A DNA stretch of 30,158 nt from Streptomyces xanthophaeus (GCF_000725805.1 NZ_JOFT01000056.1:1-30158), one strand, 5' to 3'. Positions 13,412 to 20,954 are shown, numbered from the stretch's first letter. The notes: generated from the sequence alone by a model not told the origin. Numbers and translations are program-made.

Positions 13412-14614
13412 CTAGAGGATGACGTGGGGCAGGAAGCGGGCGTACTCGTCCGTGACCGGCCCCGCCGATTCGCGGATGCCCAGTCCCGCCGCCTCGTCCT
13501 CGACGACCCACGCGCCGAGCACCACCCGGTTGCCGTCGAAGTCGGGCAGCGGGGCCAGGGCCTGGAAGCAGTACCGCTCCCCCTCCTCGGGCACGAAGGG
13601 CTCGCCGCCCTCGCCCGCCTCGTGGAGGGTGACGCCGGCGCCCTCGCGGCCGAGCAGGGGCTTGGCCACGTACCCGCCGGCGCCCGGCTCGGCCAGCTCG
13701 CGCGGGCCGTCGAGGTAGGCGGGCAGCAGGTTCGGGTGCTCCGGGAACATCTCCCAGAGGATCGCGAGGAGCGCCTTGTTGGAGAGCAGCATCTTCCACA
13801 GCGGCTCGATCCAGCAGGTGGTGCCGGAGCCGCCGCCGTGGTCGTAGGTCCCGAGGACCTGGGGGCCGAACTCGTCGGTGGCCAGCCACTCCCACGGGTA
13901 GAGCTTGAAGCAAGTGCGGATGAAGCGGAGCTTCTCGTCCACGAACCGGCCGGAGAGGCTGTCCCAGCCGATCCGCTCGACGGAGATCGCGTCGGTGTCC
14001 AGGCCCGCCTGCTCGGCGGTCTCCTGGAGGTAGGCGACCGTCATCAGGTCCTCGCCGAGCTCGTCCGTCTCGGAGTGCGCGAAGTGCACCGGCCCGGCCG
14101 GGAGCAGTTCGGCCTGGCGGCGCCAGGCGTCGACGAGGCGCTCGTGGAGGGAGTTCCACTGGTCGGCGCCGGGGAAGCGCTCCTCCATCCAGAACCACTG
14201 CGGACTGGCCGCCTCCACCAGCGAGGTGGGGGTGTCGGCGTTGTACTCCAGCAGCTTGGCGGGGCTGCCGGTGCCGTCGTAGCGCAGGTCGAAGCGGGCG
14301 TAGAGGGAGGGCTGCTCCTCGCGCCGCCGCCAGGACTCGGCGATCAGCGCGGCCAGCTTCGGATCGGTGATGCCGAGGTCCTCGAAGCGGTCGTGCTCGA
14401 CGATGTGCGCGGCCGCGGCCAGGCACATGGCGTGCAGCTCCTCGACGACGTTCTCCAGTGCCTCGACCTCGGGGAGGGAGAAGGAGTAGTAGGCGCTCTC
14501 GTCCCAGTAGGGGCGCAGCGAGTCGTCGGGGTAGCGGGTGAGGGGGTAGATGAGCCCCTGCTCCTCGACGGTCTTCTGCCAGTCGGGGCGGGGCTCGATG
14601 GTGTGCCGCTTCAT
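13412..14614 (-). CDS. glutathionylspermidine synthase family protein (YgiC/YjfC-like, ATP-grasp)
   Basis: A 400-residue protein matching the ATP-dependent synthetase domain of glutathionylspermidine synthase, as in E. coli YgiC and YjfC, without the amidase domain. Typical features are the WxxxxEEQGLIYP opening (WQKTVEEQGLIYP), the AYYSF segment, RFDLRYDG, LLEYNADTPTSLVEA, WKMLLSNKALLAILWEMFP, and YVAKPLLGREGAGV, the glycine-rich ATP-grasp loop. Actinomycetes do not normally make glutathione, so the true substrates are probably other peptides or amines. It is preceded, 25 bases upstream on the same strand, by a small Gly/Ser-rich lipoprotein gene, an order parallel to ygiB-ygiC. ATG at 14614 is followed by a normal N-terminus. 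Confidence 0.9.
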   Translation of the reverse strand: MKRHTIEPRPDWQKTVEEQGLIYPLTRYPDDSLRPYWDESAYYSFSLPEVEALENVVEELHAMCLAAAAHIVEHDRFEDLGITDPKLAALIAESWRRREEQPSLYARFDLRYDGTGSPAKLLEYNADTPTSLVEAASPQWFWMEERFPGADQWNSLHERLVDAWRRQAELLPAGPVHFAHSETDELGEDLMTVAYLQETAEQAGLDTDAISVERIGWDSLSGRFVDEKLRFIRTCFKLYPWEWLATDEFGPQVLGTYDHGGGSGTTCWIEPLWKMLLSNKALLAILWEMFPEHPNLLPAYLDGPRELAEPGAGGYVAKPLLGREGAGVTLHEAGEGGEPFVPEEGERYCFQALAPLPDFDGNRVVLGAWVVEDEAAGLGIRESAGPVTDEYARFLPHVIL

Positions 14615-14639
14615 GGTGCGCCGTTCCCTCGGGTTTCCG

Positions 14640-14936
14640 TCAGCCGCCGCTGGAGCCGGAGTGGCTCTTGCCTATGCCGCCGCGGGTGACGGCGGACTTG
14701 TCGAAGCTGCCGCCGGAGACCTTGCCGTTCGCGACGGTGCCGCCGTAGTAGTACGAGCCGCTCCCGCCGGTCTTGCACTCCTTCTTGTCCAGCTTGTTCA
14801 AGGTGGAGCGGGACGCGCAGCGCTTGTCCGGCTCGTCGCTGCTTCCGCAGGCCACGAGCGAGGCCGCGAGGAGGCCCATGCCGCCGAGTACGACGGCCCC
14901 GGAGCGCATGCGGCGCTTGCTGGTGCTGTTGTTCAT
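14640..14936 (-). CDS. small Gly/Ser-rich lipoprotein (YgiB/YjfM-like position)
   Basis: A 98-residue lipoprotein. MNNSTSKRRMRSGAVVLGGM starts a basic-hydrophobic signal, and the lipobox LVAC ends at Cys30, followed by GSSDEPDKRC. The mature part has two more Cys (40 and 54) and a Gly/Ser/Tyr-rich tail with YYYGG and TRGGIGKSHSG. E. coli YgiB and YjfM, DUF1190 lipoproteins encoded just before YgiC and YjfC, also end in an RGGFG-type Gly/Ser-rich tail, as I recall. The shared position and ending suggest an actinobacterial counterpart. It would sit on the outer face of the membrane. ATG at 14936 has GGGGGAG upstream. A possible promoter (TACTCT at 14970-14975, TTCCAT at 14994-14999) lies just upstream. 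Confidence 0.82.
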   Translation of the reverse strand: MNNSTSKRRMRSGAVVLGGMGLLAASLVACGSSDEPDKRCASRSTLNKLDKKECKTGGSGSYYYGGTVANGKVSGGSFDKSAVTRGGIGKSHSGSSGG

Positions 14937-14969
14937 GTCTGCTGCTCCCCCTAGTGGCGTGCTGCCGAC

Positions 14970-14999
14970 AGAGTAGGTCCCGGCCCCCCGCCGATGGAA
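14970..14999 (-). promoter_or_regulatory. candidate promoter of the lipoprotein-YgiC-like operon
   Basis: On the minus strand TTCCAT (14999-14994) and TACTCT (14975-14970) are spaced by 18 bases. The -10 is good and the -35 is weak. The predicted start is near 14963, about 27 bases before the ATG. Confidence 0.4.
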
Positions 15000-15024
15000 T
15001 CCGGTCGCCGTGAGAACTGTGACC

Positions 15025-15030
15025 TAGAGT
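15025..15030 (+). promoter_or_regulatory. -10 box for a probable leaderless transcript of the EamA gene
   Basis: TAGAGT ends six bases before the GTG at 15037, so transcription should begin on the start codon itself. There is no Shine-Dalgarno sequence in the space. The -35 region is not close to consensus. Confidence 0.5.
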
Positions 15031-15036
15031 CAGTTC

Positions 15037-15927
15037 GTGCTGATTGGGATGGTTTGTGCGCTCGGTGCGGCGGTCTGCTTCGGTACGGCCTCCGTACTTC
15101 AGGCCATGGCGGCGCGGGCCGCGGAGCCCGGGACGGGGTCCGGCGTGGACCCGGCGCTGCTGCTGCGGGCGCTGCGGCAGTGGCGGTACATGGCCGGTCT
15201 CGGCCTGGACGGGGCCGGCTTCGTCCTCCAGATCATCGCCCTGCGCCACGTCCCGATCTACACCGTGGGGGCCGCGCTGGCCGCGAGCCTGGCGGTGACG
15301 GCCGTGGTCGCCTCGCGGCTGCTGCGGGTGCGGCTCTCGCGTATGGAGTGGGGCGCGGTGGCGGTGGTGTGCGCGGGGCTGCTGATGCTGGGGCTGGCCT
15401 CCGGGGAGGAGGGCTCGGGGACGGGCTCGCTGGCGCTGGAGCTGGGGCTGCTGGTGGTGACGGGGCTGGTGCTGCTGGTGGGCGCGGCGGCGGGGCGGCT
15501 GCCGGAGCGCTGGCGCGCGCTGGCGCTGGGCCTCGCGGCGGGCACGGGCTTCGGGGTGGTCGAGGTGGCGGTCCGCCTCATCGACGGCTTCTCCCTCGCC
15601 GAACTGCGCAATCCCGCCCTGTACGCGCTGCTGATCGGCGGCGGCGCCGCCTTCATGCTGCTGACCTCGGCGCTCCAGCGCGGCTCGGTCACGGCGGCGA
15701 CGGCCGGGATGGTGCTCGGCGAGACGGTCGGGCCCGCGGTGGTGGGGGTGGTGTGGCTCGGGGACCGCACACGGGAGGGGATGGAGTGGCTGGCGGTGAC
15801 GGGCTTCACCGTGGCCGTCGCGGGCGCCCTGTGCCTGGCCCGCTTCGGCGAGGCCCCGCCCCCGCCGACCCCACCGTCCCCGCCGACCGAACCGTCCCCA
15901 CCGCAGGAACCGGCCCCCGCCCCCTGA
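15037..15927 (+). CDS. EamA/DMT-superfamily membrane transporter
   Basis: A 296-residue ten-span protein of the drug/metabolite transporter superfamily. Hydrophobic helices follow each other closely from GMVCALGAAVCFGTASVLQA to TGFTVAVAGALCLARFG, in two EamA-like halves (about residues 1-130 and 135-270) with basic cytoplasmic loops such as SRLLRVRLSRMEWG. The C-terminus is a short Pro-rich tail. The substrate is unknown; close relatives in Streptomyces are annotated only as DMT transporters. The GTG at 15037 is favoured because TAGAGT ends six bases upstream, consistent with a leaderless mRNA. An ATG four codons in (15049) is the alternative. It is divergent from the YgiC/YgiB-like pair. Confidence 0.85.
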   Translation: MLIGMVCALGAAVCFGTASVLQAMAARAAEPGTGSGVDPALLLRALRQWRYMAGLGLDGAGFVLQIIALRHVPIYTVGAALAASLAVTAVVASRLLRVRLSRMEWGAVAVVCAGLLMLGLASGEEGSGTGSLALELGLLVVTGLVLLVGAAAGRLPERWRALALGLAAGTGFGVVEVAVRLIDGFSLAELRNPALYALLIGGGAAFMLLTSALQRGSVTAATAGMVLGETVGPAVVGVVWLGDRTREGMEWLAVTGFTVAVAGALCLARFGEAPPPPTPPSPPTEPSPPQEPAPAP

Positions 15928-15965
15928 TCCGGACTCCACGAGCCGTGAGACGGAACACTCCGGCG

Positions 15966-15986
15966 CCGGGCTCCCGCCCCGGTTTT
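15966..15986 (+). terminator. short hairpin plus T tract after the EamA gene
   Basis: CCGGG (15966-15970) pairs with CCCGG (15978-15982), followed at once by TTTT (15983-15986), 38 bases after the stop at 15927. The stem is short, but the arrangement is that of an intrinsic terminator. Confidence 0.4.
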
Positions 15987-16116
15987 CCGGTGCGGCTGCG
16001 GCACCCCCGGGCTGCCAACGCGGCCCGGTCGCCCCTGCGTCGGCCGCCCCGTGACCGCCCGGCCGGGCCCGCGTTCGACCAGTAGGTCGGCGGGCGGAGG
16101 TCCGGTGCCGGTTTGC

Positions 16117-16158
16117 TAGCGTTGCGTGGACGTCCCATGGGCATTCCGGGGACGTTCC
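16117..16158 (+). promoter_or_regulatory. candidate promoter with a direct-repeat operator before the glycosyltransferase gene
   Basis: TAGCGT (16117-16122) is a common streptomycete -10 box; the -35 region is poor. Just downstream, GGACGTCCC (16128-16136) and GGACGTTCC (16150-16158) repeat with a 22-bp period, two turns of the helix. They lie over the predicted start site, where a bound protein would block transcription. Confidence 0.4.
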
Positions 16159-16256
16159 GTGGCGGCCGGGTCCCCAGCCGACGCCCGCTGACCTCGCTCG
16201 CCCCGTCGAGCCGGCCCGACCTGCGGCAGAGCGCCGCTTCACGGAAGCGAATTGAC

Positions 16257-18065
16257 ATGACGGATTTGGCACCGAACATAGTCGGCGCCCCCGCCAGTAC
16301 GCCGGACGGCGCCGCAGGCGCCTCGTCCGCCGGGACCTCGAAGGCCGGGCCGGGCGGCCGCTTCGACCGCTGGACGCAGAAGCGCTGGTTCCTCCCGCTG
16401 GGGGAGGTCGTGGTCAGCGTCGTCGTCGCTCTCGGGTTCATGCTGCTCTGCACCCACATCGAGGTCAACCCCGTCACCCGGATCGGCCAGGTCAGCGGCC
16501 TCGCCAAGGTCCAGCAGTACGCGGCGCTCCTCGGCATCCCGGTCCTCGCCGTCCTTCTGTTCCTCGCTTACCGGGGCACGCTGCGCTACTACCAGGTCGC
16601 GCAGCGGCTGGTGTGCGCGGCCCTCGCGGGCCTGGGCACCGGCATCGTCGCCGGCGGCATCGCGGTCGCCCTGAACGGCACGCCGTGGGGTCTGGGCGGC
16701 CAGGAGGGCGACCCCGGCAACCTCATGGGCATGGCCAACGACATGATGCGCGGCAAGGGCCTGCCGGGGGTCTACCCCCCGCTGTTCCCCGCACTGCTCG
16801 CGCTGTGGGCCAAGGCCTTCCACAACGGCATCGCCGACGTGGGCCACGCCCTCAAGGACCTGCAGCTGATCCTCAGTGCGCTGGTCGGGCCGATGGCCTA
16901 CGCCGCGTGGCGACTGCTGCTGCGCCCGTTCTGGGCGATGGCCATCGCCGTGCCGGCCTCGATCGTCTTCCTCGACCCGATCCGCCCGTACAGCCACGGC
17001 TCCATGCTCGTGCTGGTGCCGCTGCTGGCGGCCTGCTTCCGCGAGATCCGCCGGGCCGGCGAGCTCTCGACGCGTTCGGCGGTGCTGCGCGGCCTCGGCT
17101 TCGGCTCCGTGTTCGGCGTGATGTTCCTCTGGTACTCGGGCTGGTACCTGTGGGCCGCGCCGGGCTCGTTCGTCCTCGCCCTGATGCTGTTCCCGTGGCG
17201 CCGGGGCCGGATCGCGGTCAAGCGCGCCCTGCTCTTCCTCGGCACCATCCTGGTCACCGCCCTCGTGATCGGCGCACCGCTGGTGTACCAGCTGGTCCGC
17301 CTGGGAGCCACGACCAAGGACCGCTACGCGTACATCAACACCTACATCGACCCGGCCTACGTGCTGGGCTGGGCGTCCGACCGCGCCGGCAACCTGACCT
17401 ACCACAACTTCCCGGTGTCGGGTGAGCTGGCCGGCCAGACCGGCTTCAGCATCATGCTGCTCCTGGGCGTGGGCATCGGCGTGGGTCTCGGCCTGCGCAA
17501 CATCGCGGTCCGCACCGCGGGCTTCGTCCTCGCCGGCGCCTGGCTGCTGCGCTTCTGGTTCGCCTCCCACATGGAGCACAACCAGGCCGTCCAGCTGTAC
17601 CCGCGCACCACCTGGATCATCTTCTACTGCCTGATCATCCTGGCCGTCCTCGGTCTGATGCTCACGTACGAGCGCGTCTTCGGCTGGATCCGCGGCACGC
17701 TGAAGGAGGTCGCCCCGGACCGGGCGGCCCGGATCTCGCCGCGCGCGATGTCCCAGCTCGCCGCCGGTCTGATCTGCGCGATCGCCCTGTTCGCCACCAT
17801 GGGCGGCTCGTGGTCGGCCAACCGGTTCATGCCGTCCACCAATCCCGGCGTCGAGGACCTGGGCCTGGACGCGCTGCGCGCCCACCAGCAGCAGCTGGAG
17901 AACGGGCAGTGCCCCAAGTACTCGCCCAACAAGGGCAACAAGGGCTGCAAGCCGGTCAACATGAAGCTGTCCGAGTACACCTTCGGGCCGGACGAGCACA
18001 AGCTCTGGTGCGCCAACGTCGGCGACGCCTACGACGCCGTCTGCGGCCGCCCGCCGAAGAAGTAA
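16257..18065 (+). CDS. multi-pass GT-C glycosyltransferase resembling AftA (galactan arabinofuranosyltransferase family)
   Basis: A 602-residue protein with a short Ala/Gly/Ser-rich cytoplasmic N-terminus, about 12 membrane helices starting near residue 45, and a C-terminal outer tail. The layout, and the loop reading GDPGNLMGMANDMMRGKGLP followed by GVYPPLFPALLALWAKAF, resemble the mycobacterial arabinofuranosyltransferase AftA (GT85), which uses a polyprenyl-phosphate sugar. Streptomyces do not have a mycobacterial arabinogalactan, so the acceptor is unknown. The outer tail carries four Cys (552, 564, 585, 596), enough for two disulfides. ATG at 16257 follows GGAAG nine bases upstream. The gene stands alone and ends at a strong bidirectional terminator (18079-18125). 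Confidence 0.72.
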   Translation: MTDLAPNIVGAPASTPDGAAGASSAGTSKAGPGGRFDRWTQKRWFLPLGEVVVSVVVALGFMLLCTHIEVNPVTRIGQVSGLAKVQQYAALLGIPVLAVLLFLAYRGTLRYYQVAQRLVCAALAGLGTGIVAGGIAVALNGTPWGLGGQEGDPGNLMGMANDMMRGKGLPGVYPPLFPALLALWAKAFHNGIADVGHALKDLQLILSALVGPMAYAAWRLLLRPFWAMAIAVPASIVFLDPIRPYSHGSMLVLVPLLAACFREIRRAGELSTRSAVLRGLGFGSVFGVMFLWYSGWYLWAAPGSFVLALMLFPWRRGRIAVKRALLFLGTILVTALVIGAPLVYQLVRLGATTKDRYAYINTYIDPAYVLGWASDRAGNLTYHNFPVSGELAGQTGFSIMLLLGVGIGVGLGLRNIAVRTAGFVLAGAWLLRFWFASHMEHNQAVQLYPRTTWIIFYCLIILAVLGLMLTYERVFGWIRGTLKEVAPDRAARISPRAMSQLAAGLICAIALFATMGGSWSANRFMPSTNPGVEDLGLDALRAHQQQLENGQCPKYSPNKGNKGCKPVNMKLSEYTFGPDEHKLWCANVGDAYDAVCGRPPKK

Positions 18066-18078
18066 CCGCTCGGGTCCG

Positions 18079-18125
18079 CATGCTGCGAGGGGGAACGGCG
18101 AAGGTCCGTTCCCCCTCGCGGCATG
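18079..18125. terminator. bidirectional terminator between convergent genes
   Basis: CATGCTGCGAGGGGGAACG (18079-18097) pairs with its complement at 18107-18125 around a 9-base loop: 19 pairs with a single G-U wobble. It sits between the glycosyltransferase stop (18065) and the MocR stop (18146) and can serve both strands. Confidence 0.88.
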
Positions 18126-18145
18126 TCCGGCCCGAAAGAGACGGT

Positions 18146-19540
18146 CTAGGGCAGGACCGCCGACAGGGCCGCCAGGGTCGGGGTCCAGGCGCTGTCCGGC
18201 GGCGTGCCGTAGCCGACCACCAGCGCGTCGCGGGGCGGCAGGCCGGCCTCCGGGTGCCGGAAGGCCGACAGGCCCTGGAGGGCGAGGCTCTGCCAGGCCG
18301 CCGACTGCAGCGCGGTGCGTTCCGTGCCCGCCGGGAGGTCCAGCACCGCGTGCAGGCCCGCCGCGATGCCCGAGACGGCGACCCGCCCCGACACGGCCGC
18401 CACCACCTCGTCCCGGCGGCGCCGGTAGCGCAGCCTCATCCCGCGCACGTGGCGGTCGTAGGCTCCCGAGGTGATGAACTGGGCCAGGGTGAGCTGGTCC
18501 AGGGCGCTCGAAGCCCAGTCGGCGGCCCCCTTGGCGGCCAGGACCTCGTCCAGCAGTCCCGGCGGGACGACCATCCATCCCATGCGCAGCCCCGGTGCCA
18601 GCGATTTGCTCGCCGTGCCCATGTAGACCACCCGGTCCGGGTCGAGTCCTTGCAGGGCCCCCACCGCGAGGCGGTCGTAGCGGAACTCCCCGTCGTAGTC
18701 GTCCTCCAGGATCAGCCCGCCCGTGGTCCGGGCCCAGTCGACGGCCGCCGACCGGCGGGCGGGGGTCAGGGCGGCCCCCGTCGGGAACTGGTGCGCCGGG
18801 GTGAGGAGCACCGCGCCCGGCCCGGCGGCCAGCTCGCCCGTACGGGCCCCCTCCACGTCCACGCCGATCGGGCGGGTCCGCAGCCCCGCCCGGGCCAGCA
18901 GGTCGCGGTGGATGTCCAGGCTGTACGCCTCCACGGCCACCTCCCGCACCCGCCGTGCCCGCAGCACCCCGGCGAGCAGCATCAGCCCGTGCGCGAAGCC
19001 CGCGCACAGCACGATCCGGTCCGGGTCCGCGTAGACCCCGCGGGCCCGCGCCAGGTACCCGGCCAGCGCCTCCCTCAGCTCGATGCGGCCGCGGGGATCG
19101 ACCGCGTACCCGAAGGCCTCGTTCGGCGCGTCGGCCAGCGCCCGGCGGGCCGCCGTCAGCCAGGCCGCGCGCGGGAAGGCACCCAGGTCCGGGGAGCCGG
19201 GCAGCAGGCTGTACGCGGGCCCCTGGCGGGCGGGGCGCCGTACCCGGGCGGCTCCGGCGGGCCTGCGCGGCCGCGCCCGTTCCGCGACCCGGGTGCCCGA
19301 GCCCTGCCGGGCCGTCAGCCAGCCCTCGGCGACCAGCTCGGCGTATGCCTCCGCGACCGTGTTGCGGGCGATCCGCAGATCGGCGGCGAGCGAACGGGAG
19401 GACGGCAGCCGGGTCCCGGGGGCCAGCCGCCCGCTGCGCGCGGCCTCGCGCAGCGCCTCGGTGAGCCCGGCCCGCAGCCCGCGCCCGGCGGACAGGTCCA
19501 GATGCAGGTCGGCGCCGAAAGTGGCCCAGGATTCCTTCAT
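18146..19540 (-). CDS. MocR-type transcriptional regulator (GntR winged helix plus aminotransferase-like domain)
   Basis: A 464-residue MocR/PdxR-family regulator. The N-terminal GntR winged helix covers about residues 15-85 (LTEALREAARSGRLAPGTRL, PSSRSLAADLRIARNTVAEA, YAELVAEGWLTARQGSGTRV). It is joined to a fold-type I aminotransferase domain with the PLP-lysine site TASKSLAPGLRMGW and the segment EDDYDGEFRYDR, typical of MocR proteins. Such regulators sense PLP or amino-compound adducts and often control a divergent neighbour. Here that is the AhpD-like gene at 19587, with only 46 bp between starts. ATG at 19540 is chosen because the winged-helix region starts soon after and TATGGT ends eight bases upstream, suggesting a leaderless mRNA. 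An in-frame ATG farther up (19639) lies inside the neighbour's coding region. Confidence 0.9.
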   Translation of the reverse strand: MKESWATFGADLHLDLSAGRGLRAGLTEALREAARSGRLAPGTRLPSSRSLAADLRIARNTVAEAYAELVAEGWLTARQGSGTRVAERARPRRPAGAARVRRPARQGPAYSLLPGSPDLGAFPRAAWLTAARRALADAPNEAFGYAVDPRGRIELREALAGYLARARGVYADPDRIVLCAGFAHGLMLLAGVLRARRVREVAVEAYSLDIHRDLLARAGLRTRPIGVDVEGARTGELAAGPGAVLLTPAHQFPTGAALTPARRSAAVDWARTTGGLILEDDYDGEFRYDRLAVGALQGLDPDRVVYMGTASKSLAPGLRMGWMVVPPGLLDEVLAAKGAADWASSALDQLTLAQFITSGAYDRHVRGMRLRYRRRRDEVVAAVSGRVAVSGIAAGLHAVLDLPAGTERTALQSAAWQSLALQGLSAFRHPEAGLPPRDALVVGYGTPPDSAWTPTLAALSAVLP

Positions 19541-19586
19541 GGAGATGGACCATATCGGCGGGCCGTTCGGCTCATACGGTGGAGAC
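19541..19586. promoter_or_regulatory. 46-bp divergent control region of the MocR and AhpD-like genes
   Basis: The region holds back-to-back -10 boxes: TACGGT (19575-19580) ending six bases before the AhpD-like ATG, and TATGGT on the minus strand (19554-19549) ending eight bases before the MocR ATG. Both predict leaderless transcripts. The minus-strand box overlaps the palindrome ATGG-A-CCAT (19545-19553). A MocR protein bound there could control both genes. The signals are seen directly; the regulation is inference. Confidence 0.55.
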
Positions 19587-20090
19587 ATGACGACGACGAG
19601 CGAAGCCCCGGTCCACGCCCCCGAACAGCCCTCCCGCATGGAGTGGCACCAGCTGGCCCCCGCGGTCTACAAGGCCATGGTGGCCCTGGACATCGCCTCC
19701 CGGAAGGGCCTCGACCCGGTGCTGGTCGAGCTCGTGAAGATCCGCGCCTCGCAGGTCAACCGGTGCGCGTTCTGCCTGGACATGCACACCAAGGACGCCC
19801 TGGCGGCGGGCGAGAGCGTCGAGCGGATCGTGCAGCTGGGCGCGTGGGAGGAGTCGCGGCACTTCTACACGGAGAAGGAGCTCGCGGCGATCGAACTGAC
19901 CGAGGCCGTCACCGTCCTGACGGACGGTTCCGTACCGGACGAGGTGTACGAGAAGGCCGCCAAGCAGTTCGAGGAGGCCGAACTGGCCCAGCTGATCGCC
20001 GTGATCACGACGATCAACGCGTGGAACCGGTTCGGCGTGTCCACCCGCATGGTGCCGGGGCACTACACCCCGGGCAGGTCGAACCACTGA
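19587..20090 (+). CDS. carboxymuconolactone decarboxylase / AhpD-family protein
   Basis: A 167-residue protein of the AhpD-like family. The helical core is intact, and the redox signature C-x-x-C-x-x-x-H is present as NRCAFCLDMH (Cys60, Cys63, His67). That points to a peroxidase or thiol-relay role rather than to aromatic-ring catabolism. The N-terminal MEWHQLAPAVYKAMVALD is typical of this subgroup. ATG at 19587 is preceded by GGTGGAG at very short spacing and by TACGGT ending six bases upstream, so the mRNA may be leaderless. It is divergent from the MocR gene, which probably regulates it. Its stop is 15 bases from the stop of the next, convergent gene. Confidence 0.92.
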   Translation: MTTTSEAPVHAPEQPSRMEWHQLAPAVYKAMVALDIASRKGLDPVLVELVKIRASQVNRCAFCLDMHTKDALAAGESVERIVQLGAWEESRHFYTEKELAAIELTEAVTVLTDGSVPDEVYEKAAKQFEEAELAQLIAVITTINAWNRFGVSTRMVPGHYTPGRSNH

Positions 20091-20105
20091 ACCGCCGGTG
20101 ACCCG

Positions 20106-20951
20106 TCAGGCGTCCGGGCGGAACTCCCGCAGGGCCGCGGCCAGGATCTCCTGGGTCGTGGCCCATCCGGCGGCCGGTCCGGCCGCCAGCAGGGCCCACC
20201 GGCTGCCGTCCGCGGCGACGGTGATCCGCTCGACGCCCCGTCTGCGGCCGCCCGCCTCCACGCTGTCGTACTCGTAGACCAGCTCGCAGGACGCGCCGGG
20301 CACCGGCGCGCGCGAGACCTCGACGTAGCCGGTGCTGCCGTTGCCGCGCAGGTGCTCGGAGGACTCCCGCAGGAGCTCGCACGCCCCGACGCCTGCGTCC
20401 TCGGTGACCCGGAAGACCTGGAGCAGCGACCTGCGGTCCCCGGGAGGCCGGTAGAAGGACCCGGCGCCGCTTTCGTCGTGGCTGCGCTGCCAGCCCTCGG
20501 GCACGGCCACCGAGAAGCCGTCCTCGCTGTGGACCACCGTGTACGGCGCGGGGGCCGGGGAGGTCGTGGGAGCGTCCGGGGACGGGGACGGGGAAGCGGA
20601 CGGGGAGGGCTCCGGGGCCTCGTCCGAGGACCCCGGCGACGGGGTACCGGACGCTCCCGGGGGTGCGGCCGGGGCCTTGCGGTCCGTGTCCACCAGCCAG
20701 CCGGCCATGACGCCCGCCCCGACCAGCGCGGCCCCCACCGCCACCAGGACCGGCACCTTCCACTTCCGCTCCCCGCTGCCGGGGCCCGCGGGGGTCCCGT
20801 AGCCGACGGGCGGCGGCTGCTGCGGGGTCCACGGCAGGTGGGCGGGCGGCTGCGGGGCCGGCTGCTGCGCCGGGGGCCGCTCGTCCTCCTGCCACTCCTC
20901 CCAGCTCTGCGACTGCGGGTTCCAGCGGCTGCCTCCGCCTCCTCGGGCCAC
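20106..20951 (-). CDS. single-span membrane protein with Pro-rich cytoplasmic head and outer domain
   Basis: A 281-residue type II-like membrane protein. Residues 1-62 are hydrophilic and Pro/Gln-rich and contain SRWNPQSQSWEEW. One hydrophobic span follows (about 66-86, VPVLVAVGAALVGAGVMAGW), then a Ser/Pro/Asp-rich stalk (about 90-135). A compact outer domain follows, beginning YTVVHSEDGFSVAVPEGWQR, with two Cys that could pair. That start resembles the outer domains found after Ser/Pro linkers in streptomycete kinases and lipoproteins; I cannot name the family. GTG at 20951 lies three bases after the stop of the preceding gene, so it is the third gene of the 23115 operon. Confidence 0.78.
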   Translation of the reverse strand: MARGGGGSRWNPQSQSWEEWQEDERPPAQQPAPQPPAHLPWTPQQPPPVGYGTPAGPGSGERKWKVPVLVAVGAALVGAGVMAGWLVDTDRKAPAAPPGASGTPSPGSSDEAPEPSPSASPSPSPDAPTTSPAPAPYTVVHSEDGFSVAVPEGWQRSHDESGAGSFYRPPGDRRSLLQVFRVTEDAGVGACELLRESSEHLRGNGSTGYVEVSRAPVPGASCELVYEYDSVEAGGRRRGVERITVAADGSRWALLAAGPAAGWATTQEILAAALREFRPDA

Positions 20952-20954
20952 CGC

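Larger units (their letters stand above)
15928..16256 (+). other. 329-bp gap between the EamA gene and the glycosyltransferase gene
   Basis: No gene is recognisable in this gap. It holds three signals: a short hairpin with a T tract after the EamA gene (15966-15986), a -10-like TAGCGT (16117-16122) that would give a leader of about 128 bases for the downstream gene, and a 9-base direct repeat (16128-16136 and 16150-16158). The open frame that crosses it in phase with the next gene has no start site or family match and is read as leader. Confidence 0.5.

Noticed and set aside
14994..16085. Alternative plus-strand frame over the EamA transporter gene
   Set aside because: It lacks the hydrophobic pattern and is Gly/Arg-rich. 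The 15037 frame gives ten clean membrane spans.
16239..19553. 1104-codon open frame on the minus strand across the glycosyltransferase and MocR genes
   Set aside because: It runs antisense to the glycosyltransferase and out of phase with MocR. The composition is that of a shadow frame, and the real genes explain the region.
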